From: JBOGVA01 sp050692195
Lineage (GTDB): Bacteria > Actinomycetota > UBA4738
Reading direction: 5' to 3'
Length of the DNA stretch: 28,241 nt
Assembly (NCBI GenBank): GCA_050692195.1
Contig: JBOGVA010000089.1
Coordinates: 1 to 28,241, forward strand
Position numbers and translations under genes: made by a program. Positions 13,595-20,713 of the stretch are shown here, in pieces. The notes beneath the pieces were generated by a model. That model saw only the letters and a program-made list of their open reading frames with translations, was not told the origin of the DNA and did not search any database. Each line of letters starts with the position of its first letter. Position 1 is the stretch's first letter.

Positions 13595-16161
13595 TGCGCC
13601 CTCTCCGGCTCGAGGTCAAGGGTTTCACGGCCTTCCGCGACCGGCAGGAGCTCGACCTGGCCGATCTGGACGTGTTCGCCATCGCCGGCCCCACGGGATC
13701 CGGCAAGTCCTCGCTGCTCGACGCGATGACCTACGCCCTGTACGGCCGGGTCGAACGAGTCGGGGATCGGGTCGGCCAGCTCGTCAGCCAGGGCCAGCCG
13801 CGCATGGCGGTGATGCTCGAGTTCGAGGTCGGGTACGACCGCTTCCGTGTCACTCGATCCACGCCGGCGAAGGGGGCCACGAAGGTCCTGCTGGAACGCC
13901 TCAGGGACGGCGAGTGGAGCCAGGCCGGCGATGGAGCCGATCGTGTCCGCGAAGCGGGGCCGATGATCGCTCGGATGATCGGCCTGACCTATGACGGCTT
14001 CACTCGATCGGTCCTGCTCCCCCAGGGCCGGTTCGCCGAGTTCTTGGTCGGCGACCCGAGGAAGCGCCGGGACATCCTGACCGAGCTGCTCGGACTGTCG
14101 CTGTTTCGCCGAGTGGCCGAGCGCGCCGGGGCGATCGCCAGGGATTCGGCGATCAGGGCCCAGACGATGACCGACATGCTGGGGCGCTACGCCGACGCCA
14201 CGGCCGAAGCGCTGGCGGAGGCCAAGGCGGCCGCCAAAGGAGCCCGGATCCGAGAGAAGGCACTGGGCCAAGCCGCGGAAGGGGTGGTGGGGATCCTCGG
14301 ACGCTGGGAGAAGGCGAAGCGCTCGATGGACGACATACACGCATACGCCGAAGAGGCTTCCCGCGCCGCCGAGGGCGCCGCCGAGGCCGCCGGCGAGGTC
14401 ACCACGCTCTCCGAGCGGCTCGACGAGGCCGCCGCCGCGGTCGACGAGCACGCGTCCGCCGTGGCCGAAGCACAGAAGGCGCTGGACCACGCCAACGCGG
14501 CGCTCCGGGACGCCGAGGCGGAGGTCGGGTCGGCGAGCGACCTGGTCCGGGTTCAGGTCCAGGCCCACGCGCTGACCCAGGCCGCCCGGGCCCGAGAGGC
14601 GAAGGAAGCCGAACGGGCCGACCAGACGGAGGTGGCGGAAAGACTGGCAGAGGCGCTGGCGGCCGCGGAGCTGGGGTTGGCCGGGCGCCAAGAGACGGTC
14701 GCGAGGAGAGAGACCGACCTCCGTGAGGCCGAGGCCACACTGGAGGAGGCCCGCCACGCGGACCTCGTGGCCGCCGTCTCGGCGCGTGTGAAGGCCGGGG
14801 ACCCTTGTCCCGTCTGCGGCCTCCCCCTGAAGAAGGCCCCGAAGCGAGGGGTGGCCGGGGCGGTCGGGGCGGTTGAGAAACGGGAGAAGGCGGTGGCCGC
14901 GGCCCGGAGGGCCGTGGAGGCGGCGGGCAAGCACCTCGCCGGCGCCCAGCGTTTCGTCGACACGGCCCGTCGAGAGGTCGAGGCCAACGCAACGCAGCAA
15001 GTACGGTTGACCGCGGAGATCGACGAACTCGACCGGGCCATCTCCGACCATCGCACGGCTCTCCGAGAAGCCCTCGGCGACCCCCTCCCCTCCGACCCGG
15101 CGGCGGCTCTGGAGGAGAGGCTGGCCGAGCTGCAGCGGCTCGACCGAGCTGAACGCGATGCCACGCGCGCGGTGGCGGAGGTCACGCAGGCCACGCCCAA
15201 GCTGGAGCGGGAACGGGACCGGGTGGCCGCGCTGATCGACCGGGTGCGGGATCGCCTGGGCGCGGACCACCAGCTCCTGTTCGACCGCGCTGCCCGCGCA
15301 CTCGGCAAGGACGAATCCCCCGTTGCCCTGCCTTCCCCGCCGAAGACAGACGATCCGGCCGCGCTTCGGACGTTCGCCGCGGGCCTGGCCGAGGCTCTTT
15401 CCGCATTCGCCGGCCACATGGAGCGCGAGGTGGAGGAACGCTCCCTGATCGAGACGGGCCTGCTCGACGAGGCCGTAGCGGTGGTGGATGGGTTGGTCGG
15501 GCCTGCTGCGACGCTCGAGGCGCTGGCCCGGGCCGTCGACCAAGCATGCAAGGGGGCTACCGCCGAGGTCGCCACGTCCGCGCAGACGGCCGGGGCCCTG
15601 GCCGATCGGATCGAAGAGAAGAAGCAGCTTGCCGAGGAAGCGAAGGTCCACGGCGAGCGGTCGCAGCTGTTCAGGCGGCTCGCTCTGGAGCTGCGGGCCG
15701 ACCGGCTGATCGCGTTCCTCCAGGCGGAGGCGCTTCAGGTCCTGGCAACGGCGGGATCCACGCGACTGGCGACGCTCTCGGATGGCCGCTACCGGCTGGC
15801 GTGCCGGGAGGACGAGTTCTTCGTCGTGGATACCTGGAACGGCGACGAGGAGCGAAGCGTGCGAACCCTCTCCGGCGGCGAGACCTTCCTGGCGTCTCTG
15901 GCCCTGGCCCTGGCGTTGTCAGAGCAGGTCCGTTCCTTGTCGGTGACCGACCGGGCACGGCTGGACTCGCTCTTCTTGGACGAGGGGTTCGGCACGCTGG
16001 ACCAGGAGAGCCTGAGGGTCGTCGTGGAGGCCATCGAGCAGCTCGGAGGCAACGGCCGTCTGGTCGGCGTGATCACCCACGTCCCCGACCTGGCGGAGCA
16101 GTTCCCCCGCTTCGAAGTGCTGAAGTCGCCGCGCGGCAGCCGGGTCAGCCTGGTCGCGTAG
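13594..16161 (+). CDS. sbcC: DNA repair ATPase SbcC (Rad50 homologue)
   Basis: 855 residues, somewhat short for SbcC. Walker A is GPTGSGKS (32-39). Two long Ala/Glu/Arg-rich coiled-coil arms (about 180-390 and 420-690) flank the zinc hook CPVC (C405, C408), which joins two Rad50 molecules. The ABC signature LSGGE is at 759-763 and Walker B FLDE ends at D796-E797, followed by GFGTLD. As an SMC-like ATPase it clamps and bridges DNA ends and gates SbcD. ATG 13594 overlaps the sbcD stop. The coiled coils are shorter than those of E. coli SbcC (about 1050 residues), which would bring the hook nearer the heads. Confidence 0.97.
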   Translation: MRPLRLEVKGFTAFRDRQELDLADLDVFAIAGPTGSGKSSLLDAMTYALYGRVERVGDRVGQLVSQGQPRMAVMLEFEVGYDRFRVTRSTPAKGATKVLLERLRDGEWSQAGDGADRVREAGPMIARMIGLTYDGFTRSVLLPQGRFAEFLVGDPRKRRDILTELLGLSLFRRVAERAGAIARDSAIRAQTMTDMLGRYADATAEALAEAKAAAKGARIREKALGQAAEGVVGILGRWEKAKRSMDDIHAYAEEASRAAEGAAEAAGEVTTLSERLDEAAAAVDEHASAVAEAQKALDHANAALRDAEAEVGSASDLVRVQVQAHALTQAARAREAKEAERADQTEVAERLAEALAAAELGLAGRQETVARRETDLREAEATLEEARHADLVAAVSARVKAGDPCPVCGLPLKKAPKRGVAGAVGAVEKREKAVAAARRAVEAAGKHLAGAQRFVDTARREVEANATQQVRLTAEIDELDRAISDHRTALREALGDPLPSDPAAALEERLAELQRLDRAERDATRAVAEVTQATPKLERERDRVAALIDRVRDRLGADHQLLFDRAARALGKDESPVALPSPPKTDDPAALRTFAAGLAEALSAFAGHMEREVEERSLIETGLLDEAVAVVDGLVGPAATLEALARAVDQACKGATAEVATSAQTAGALADRIEEKKQLAEEAKVHGERSQLFRRLALELRADRLIAFLQAEALQVLATAGSTRLATLSDGRYRLACREDEFFVVDTWNGDEERSVRTLSGGETFLASLALALALSEQVRSLSVTDRARLDSLFLDEGFGTLDQESLRVVVEAIEQLGGNGRLVGVITHVPDLAEQFPRFEVLKSPRGSRVSLVA

Positions 16162-16174
16162 CGAAACTACCGCG
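16155..16174. terminator. Compact hairpin between convergent sbcC and amidohydrolase genes
   Basis: CGCGTAG and CTAC-C-GCG pair around the loop CGAAA with one bulged C. The stem contains both TAG stop codons, 5 bases apart. No T tract is present. A shared bidirectional terminator is possible but weak. Confidence 0.3.
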
Positions 16175-17678
16175 CGTAGACCTCTCGACCTCGAGAGACG
16201 GTGAGGACGGGCCGGAGCTCGCGGATATCGGCCGCGATGAACGGGTCCTCTTCGTAAGCCGCGAAGTCCGCTTGCATACCCGGCCGGAGCTGACCCTTCT
16301 TCTGCTCGAGATGGGCCAGGCGGGCGCTCCCCATCGTGAAGAGTCGAATGGCCTCCTCTCGCCTCATGCGCTGGCTCGGATCGTGATGCGACTCCAGGGC
16401 CAGCAGCCCGTACATGGGATCGAGCGGCGTGACGGGCGAGTCCGACCCCGCTCCCACCTCGAGCCCACGGGACAGGAGCGTCCCGAACGGGTTCATGCGC
16501 GCGGCCCTGTCCGGACCGAGCCGCCGCTCGTAGAGTGCGCCGGGATGCCCCCATTCGGAGTCGAAGGCGGGTTGCACCGAGATGGCCAGTCCGAGGGCGG
16601 CGGCTCGTTCCACCTGGTTCCCGCTGGGGATCTCGAAGTGCTCGATGCGGTGGCGTCGGGCACGGAAGTGCCGGCGTTGCCGGGAGTCCAAGGCGCGGTA
16701 CACGCGCTCCCACACGCTGATCGCCTGTTCGATCGCGGCGTCTCCGATGGCGTGCACGCCCACCTGGAGCCCCGCCAGGTGAGCGTTGTGGAAGACCTCC
16801 GCCAGCTCGTCGTCGGCCTCGTAGAGCACGCCCGTTCCTTCGCCGTCCACGTAGTGCTCGGACACGGCGGCGGTCCGGGCGCCGATCGAGCCGTCCAGCG
16901 AAAGGTCCCCGCCGATGGTCTCCAGGCCAAGGCTCATGATCCAGGGGATGTCCTTGTCCGCCACGTAGGCCACGACGTCGACCGGCAGCCGGTCCGCGTG
17001 GTCGAGGAGGACCTCGACTTCCCGCCTGCCGTGAGACAGGGGAATGGACATCTCGTGCACGCAGGTAACCCCGCGGGATGCGGCGAGCGCCGTCGCTTGA
17101 AGCTGCAGCTCTCGCACCTCGTGGTCACTCAGAGCCTCGTGGAACCATCGCTGGAGCCGTCGGTTGGCCTCTCGCCTCACGGTCCCCGTGGGCCGGCCGT
17201 CGGAGTCGCGGTCGACGCCGTCCTCCGCCGCTGCGCCGGACTGCTCTATGGCGGCGGTGTTGGCCAGGGCGATGTGCCCATCGGCTCGGATGAGGATGAC
17301 CGGCACGTCCCCGAGGTCATCGAGATCGGACAGGGTTGGCAGGGTGGGGGCCTCCCAACGGCTCTCGTCGAACCCGTGGGCCAGGACCTTGGTCGGGGCG
17401 TGCCTCATCTCCTCGGCCACCATGCCCAGCATGTCGGCGGCCGATCGGGCTCGCTCCACCGGGATGCCGATGGCCGAGAGGGTGGTTCCGGTGAGATGGA
17501 CGTGCGTGTCGATGAACCCGGGCATGATGGTGGTCCCCGGGAGGTCGACCACTCGTTCCGCCTTGGGCGGCTCCCCCACCCCGACCCGTTCGATGTGCCG
17601 GCCGTCCACCAGCAGCCACTCCCCCGTCGAAGGGTGGGTCAGCGTGTGGACCTTGCCCGCGCGGTACAGGGTCTTCAC
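16167..17678 (-). CDS. Amidohydrolase, YtcJ-like (amidohydrolase family 3)
   Basis: 503 residues. IMPGFIDTHVHLTG holds the metal-binding HxH pair (H59, H61). Later metal or substrate histidines are in VGVHAIGDAAI and RHRIEHFEI, and the catalytic aspartate should be in GSDSPVTPLDP. The C-terminus, GQLRPGMQADFAAYEEDPF, is the beta-sandwich end usual for the superfamily. YtcJ-like proteins hydrolyse amide or imine C-N bonds; substrate unknown. GTG 17678 is the start. It lies 50 bases downstream of yjbQ on the same strand and probably shares its transcript. Confidence 0.9.
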   Translation of the reverse strand: MKTLYRAGKVHTLTHPSTGEWLLVDGRHIERVGVGEPPKAERVVDLPGTTIMPGFIDTHVHLTGTTLSAIGIPVERARSAADMLGMVAEEMRHAPTKVLAHGFDESRWEAPTLPTLSDLDDLGDVPVILIRADGHIALANTAAIEQSGAAAEDGVDRDSDGRPTGTVRREANRRLQRWFHEALSDHEVRELQLQATALAASRGVTCVHEMSIPLSHGRREVEVLLDHADRLPVDVVAYVADKDIPWIMSLGLETIGGDLSLDGSIGARTAAVSEHYVDGEGTGVLYEADDELAEVFHNAHLAGLQVGVHAIGDAAIEQAISVWERVYRALDSRQRRHFRARRHRIEHFEIPSGNQVERAAALGLAISVQPAFDSEWGHPGALYERRLGPDRAARMNPFGTLLSRGLEVGAGSDSPVTPLDPMYGLLALESHHDPSQRMRREEAIRLFTMGSARLAHLEQKKGQLRPGMQADFAAYEEDPFIAADIRELRPVLTVSRGREVYAR

Positions 17679-17728
17679 GCGTGAGTGATCCCGTTCGCGG
17701 AGGTGGTGGTGGTCCGAGCCTGCATGCC

Positions 17729-18133
17729 TCAGCTCCCCACAAGAGAGAGCCGAACCCTCCGCCGGTTGTTCTCGCGGTTGGGGTCGATGATCACGACGCT
17801 CTGCCAGGTGCCCATGGCCAGCCGTCCACTCTCGACGGGGACGGACAACGAAGGGCTGATCATGGTGGGGAGCAAGTGGTCCGCGCCGTGCCCGACCGAT
17901 CCATGCCGGTGCCGGTAGCGGTCGTCGCGGGGAAGGAGGCGGCCCAGGGTCTCCTCCAGATCCTCTTCGGATCCGGATCCGGTTTCCATGAGCGCCAGCC
18001 CCGCCGTGGCGTGCGGGAGGAAGACGTGGAGCAGCCCATCGGAGCCTGCGTCACGAGCGAAGGCCTGCACCCGGTCGGTGATGTCCGTGACCAGCCTTCC
18101 TGCCGTGTCGACCTCGAACTCGTCCACCCTCAC
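17729..18133 (-). CDS. yjbQ: YjbQ family protein (UPF0047)
   Basis: 134 residues from GTG 18133, the usual size. Family marks: LLHVFLPHATAGL (H41), the basic/His stretch RYRHRHGS, GHGADHLLPTMISPSLSVPV and the closing MGTWQSVVIID. Members have a weak thiamin-phosphate synthase activity when overproduced; their natural role is unsettled. The reading frame is open for a further 169 codons upstream through kamA, but those residues are only its shadow. TAATCT ends 8 bases before GTG 18133. It follows kamA by 35 bases. Confidence 0.88.
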   Translation of the reverse strand: MRVDEFEVDTAGRLVTDITDRVQAFARDAGSDGLLHVFLPHATAGLALMETGSGSEEDLEETLGRLLPRDDRYRHRHGSVGHGADHLLPTMISPSLSVPVESGRLAMGTWQSVVIIDPNRENNRRRVRLSLVGS

Positions 18134-18141
18134 CGGGCCGG

Positions 18142-18147
18142 AGATTA
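18142..18147 (-). promoter_or_regulatory. -10 box of a leaderless promoter (yjbQ)
   Basis: TAATCT on the minus strand ends 8 bases before GTG 18133. It lies in the 35-base gap after kamA, so yjbQ may be transcribed on its own as well as by read-through. Confidence 0.45.
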
Positions 18148-18168
18148 CCCCATGAGCTCGGTCCCGGA

Positions 18169-19605
18169 TCAGCTGGTGGGCATCGAGAGGAGCTCCTTCG
18201 ACTGCTGGCGCCACCAGCGCCGGCCGGATTCTGGCAGCGTGTAGATCGGGTCGTGGTAGGGATACTGCCGGGTGAGGGCCTCCGGGTCGTCGTACTCGAT
18301 GCCCGTCCGGTAGTTCTTCGTCCAGTAAGAGATGCCCTTCTCCCGATCGTAGGCCTCCACCTGGTGCACCCATCGCTTCCCCACGAAGGGAACGTCGCAC
18401 ACGATCCTTGGCGTGGCGAATCCGGGTAGGTACCCCATGATGGCGTGCTGGAGGTCCTGGGCCTCCCACACCGCGGTCCGCCAGTGCTCGGAGTTGGGGA
18501 TCATGTCGCACATGTAGAAGTAGTAGGGCAGGATCGAGCATTGGTCGAGAAGCGTGAAGCACAGGTTCAGCAGGTCCTTCGGCGTCGTGTTCACTCCTCG
18601 CAGCAGGACCCCCTGATTGCGGACGTCCCGAAAGCCGCACTCCAGGAACTGCTTCGAGGCCCTGGCCACCAACGGGGTCAGAGAGTTGGCGTGGTTCACG
18701 TGCGTGTGCACGGCGATGTTGATCCCTCGCCGGCGCGCCTTTCCCCCCAGCCGCTGCATCCCCTCTTGCACCTCGGGCTGGAGGAAGTGCTGGGGAAGGC
18801 CCATCAGCCCCTTGGTGGCCAGGCGGATGTCGCGGATGTTCTCGATGTCCATGAGCGCGGAGACGAACTCCTCCAGGCGCTTGATGGGGATGTTCCCGAC
18901 GTCACCGCCCGAGACCACCACGTCCCGCACGGAGGGTGTCTGCTCGAGGTATTCGAGCATCCTCTGCTGACGATCCGGCTGCCTGAGCTCGAATCTGTAC
19001 TTGGCCACCTGTGGCGTGCTGTTGCCAACCAGGTCCATGCGCGTGCAGTGGCCACAGTACTGGGGGCAGGTCGAGAGCAGCTCGGCCAGCACCTTCGTCG
19101 GGTAGCGGTGTGTGAGGCCCTCCACCGCCCACATGTCGGCCTCGTGGAGGCTGTCGCGCGTGGCCCGGGGGTGGCTCGGCCACTCCGGCTCCCGCTCCGA
19201 GAACGCGGGCGCCATGTACCGCCGGACCGGATCGGCGTACAGGTCCTCCTCGCCCATCGTGTTGATCATCTGGGGAGGGATCAGCATGGACATGGTGGCT
19301 CGCTCGAACATGTCCCGCTCGATGTCGGAGGCCAGCCGGTCGGTGAGATAACCGCCCACCGCTCCTTTGAGCTCCTTGAGGTTCTTGACGGTGTGAGCTC
19401 GCTGCCACTGGGCGCTTTCCCACTGAGCACTCGTCACGCCTCGGTAGCCTGGAAACCGCGTCCAGTCCGGCTCCACGAACTCGCGGTCCAGCGGGTAGCG
19501 GAAGGGTTGTTCGGACGCGTGCGCCCGGGGCTCGCGGTGCCCCGGGCGGTCCATGTTCCGGGGCGGCCCTCCTACGCCGGGACTCGGCTGAGCGGTCTCA
19601 TCCAT
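18169..19605 (-). CDS. kamA: KamA family radical SAM aminomutase (lysine 2,3-aminomutase-like)
   Basis: 478 residues. TCPQYCGHCTRM holds the radical-SAM cluster cysteines C180, C184 and C187 (CxxxCxxC). VVVSGGD (230-235) is the SAM-binding GGD-type motif. YYFYMCD (D367) and IVCDVPFVGK (D404, K410) correspond to the two lysine-binding aspartates and PLP lysine of lysine 2,3-aminomutase. The PLP loop is DVPFVGK instead of the glycine-rich DAPGGGGK, one residue shorter. The family moves an alpha-amino group to the beta position through a 5'-deoxyadenosyl radical. Substrate is therefore likely lysine, but not proven. The N-terminal 40 residues are variable. ATG 19605 has GAAGG 8 bases upstream. 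It is divergent from an Lrp-type regulator. Confidence 0.88.
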   Translation of the reverse strand: MDETAQPSPGVGGPPRNMDRPGHREPRAHASEQPFRYPLDREFVEPDWTRFPGYRGVTSAQWESAQWQRAHTVKNLKELKGAVGGYLTDRLASDIERDMFERATMSMLIPPQMINTMGEEDLYADPVRRYMAPAFSEREPEWPSHPRATRDSLHEADMWAVEGLTHRYPTKVLAELLSTCPQYCGHCTRMDLVGNSTPQVAKYRFELRQPDRQQRMLEYLEQTPSVRDVVVSGGDVGNIPIKRLEEFVSALMDIENIRDIRLATKGLMGLPQHFLQPEVQEGMQRLGGKARRRGINIAVHTHVNHANSLTPLVARASKQFLECGFRDVRNQGVLLRGVNTTPKDLLNLCFTLLDQCSILPYYFYMCDMIPNSEHWRTAVWEAQDLQHAIMGYLPGFATPRIVCDVPFVGKRWVHQVEAYDREKGISYWTKNYRTGIEYDDPEALTRQYPYHDPIYTLPESGRRWWRQQSKELLSMPTS

Positions 19606-19636
19606 TGCCTATACCTTCGGCTCGTGACGAAGGGAT

Positions 19637-19684
19637 TTGAGGCTCAAGGGTATCTCACCCGATGATCCTCCGGCAAATATCTCA
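19637..19684. promoter_or_regulatory. kamA promoter and candidate Lrp-type operator
   Basis: On the minus strand TTGCCG (19676-19671), an 18-base spacer and TACCCT (19652-19647) form a plausible kamA promoter. Over its start region lies an 11-base inverted repeat TTGAG-G-CTCAA (19637-19647). TATCTCA occurs twice, at 19651-19657 and 19678-19684, 27 bases apart. Such spaced copies in a divergent kamA/lrp gap fit binding by the Lrp-family neighbour. Confidence 0.4.
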
Positions 19685-19722
19685 TTTGGTCGAAGTTCCT
19701 ACGGTCGAGGGCCTTGTTCGCC

Positions 19723-19728
19723 TATGAT
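19723..19728 (+). promoter_or_regulatory. -10 box of a leaderless promoter (lrp-type gene)
   Basis: TATGAT, the nearest to consensus in the window, ends 6 bases before GTG 19735. The earlier in-frame TTG at 19714 lies upstream of this hexamer and would not be transcribed from it. Confidence 0.55.
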
Positions 19729-19734
19729 TCCTTC

Positions 19735-20187
19735 GTGATCGACGATCGGGATCTGTCCATCATCGCCGCCCTGCAAGAAGACGCACGCGCAACCTTCGCG
19801 GACATCGGAAACAGGGTGGGCCTGGCCGCCTCGAGCGTGCATCAGCGGGTGCGGAAGCTCGAACAGGCGGGGGTTATCGAGGGATACCGAGCGCAGGTCG
19901 ACCCGCAGGCGCTCGGGCTGTTCGTGACCGCCCTCGTGTCCGTGATGCCCCTCGACCCCAGGCAGCCGGACGACCTACCGGATCGCGTTCTGGATTTCCA
20001 CGAGGTGGAGGACTGTCACTCCGTGGCCGGGGCCGAGAACTACATCCTCAAGGTCAGGACGAGCACGACCGCCGACCTCGAGGACTTCCTGCGGCGCCTC
20101 CGGGAGAGGGCTGGGGTCCAGACGCGCACCACCGTGGTCCTTTCGACGCCGTTCGAGCATCGCCCGATCGCCCCGGGCCAGACCTAG
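19735..20187 (+). CDS. Lrp/AsnC family transcriptional regulator
   Basis: 150 residues from GTG 19735. The N-terminus IDDRDLSIIAALQEDAR leads into a helix-turn-helix at about 18-45 (FADIGNRVGLAASSVHQRVRKLEQAG). A RAM effector-binding domain follows from about 65 (VTALVSVMP, VEDCHSVAGAENYILKVR). These proteins form dimers to octamers and sense amino acids. The gene is divergent from kamA, so control of that gene by lysine or a related amino acid is inferred. Start decided by the -10 box; beginning at TTG 19714 would add 7 residues. Confidence 0.92.
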   Translation: MIDDRDLSIIAALQEDARATFADIGNRVGLAASSVHQRVRKLEQAGVIEGYRAQVDPQALGLFVTALVSVMPLDPRQPDDLPDRVLDFHEVEDCHSVAGAENYILKVRTSTTADLEDFLRRLRERAGVQTRTTVVLSTPFEHRPIAPGQT

Positions 20188-20188
20188 T

Positions 20189-20204
20189 GAGGCTCGGAGG
20201 CCTC
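20189..20204. terminator. Bidirectional terminator-like hairpin
   Basis: GAGGC (20189-20193) and GCCTC (20200-20204) pair around TCGGAG in the 28-base gap between the convergent lrp and receiver genes; two G-T pairs can extend the stem. No T tract. Confidence 0.35.
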
Positions 20205-20215
20205 GTGGGCGGATC

Positions 20216-20713
20216 CTAGAAAGGGGCCTCGCCCCTTCGATCGGAGGGTCCAGGGTGGTCCAGGCTGTACATGGCGAACGATCCAGGACTCTGGGGTGGC
20301 GGGCCTTCGCGCTCCAGCCCGGCCTTGAACCTGCCCGCATGAAGGACCACGTCGCGGATCAGGCGACCCGAGCACCCCTTCACCAGATAGGCGTAGGCGC
20401 CCACGTCCTCCGCGCCCTGGCTCAGGGCCGCGTCGTCGTAGACCGTAAGGATGATCACCTGGGTGAGCGGAAGGAACTCCTTGATCAGCCTGGTGGCTTC
20501 GATCCCCCCCATGCTGGGCATCCGAAGATCCATCAGGATCACGTCCGGAGCGAGATCTCGGGCAAGAGCAACGCCGTCTGAGCCGTCCGCAGCCTCTCCG
20601 ACGATCGGGATTCCTTCCTCTTCCAACAGGTTGAGGAGGGCCCGCCGAAAGCCGCCCTCGTCGTCCACGACCAGGACCCGGGGGCCGCGCGGCGTCTGGG
20701 CGAGCGTCGTCAC
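20216..20713 (-). CDS. Stand-alone receiver-domain response regulator (no output domain)
   Basis: 165 residues. RVLVVDDE carries the acidic pair (D17, D18), ILMDLRMP the phosphorylated Asp62, ILTVYDD Thr89, and YLVKG Lys111: a complete NarL-type receiver. About 40 residues follow, Gly/Pro/Arg-rich, with no helix-turn-helix, and only 28 bases remain before the convergent lrp stop. It therefore cannot bind DNA by the usual route; output may be by protein contact. GTG 20713 overlaps the kinase stop by four bases (GTGA), so it is co-translated with its partner. Confidence 0.88.
   Translation of the reverse strand: MTTLAQTPRGPRVLVVDDEGGFRRALLNLLEEEGIPIVGEAADGSDGVALARDLAPDVILMDLRMPSMGGIEATRLIKEFLPLTQVIILTVYDDAALSQGAEDVGAYAYLVKGCSGRLIRDVVLHAGRFKAGLEREGPPPQSPGSFAMYSLDHPGPSDRRGEAPF

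Noticed and set aside
13333..15651. 772-codon open frame on the minus strand opposite sbcD/sbcC
   Set aside because: It is a codon-bias shadow of sbcC in very G+C-rich DNA; composition is Gly/Arg/Leu-rich with no domain or membrane pattern.
15546..17684. 712-codon plus-strand frame over the sbcC end and the amidohydrolase gene
   Set aside because: It spans two genes with clear motifs on other frames and has no recognisable family feature.
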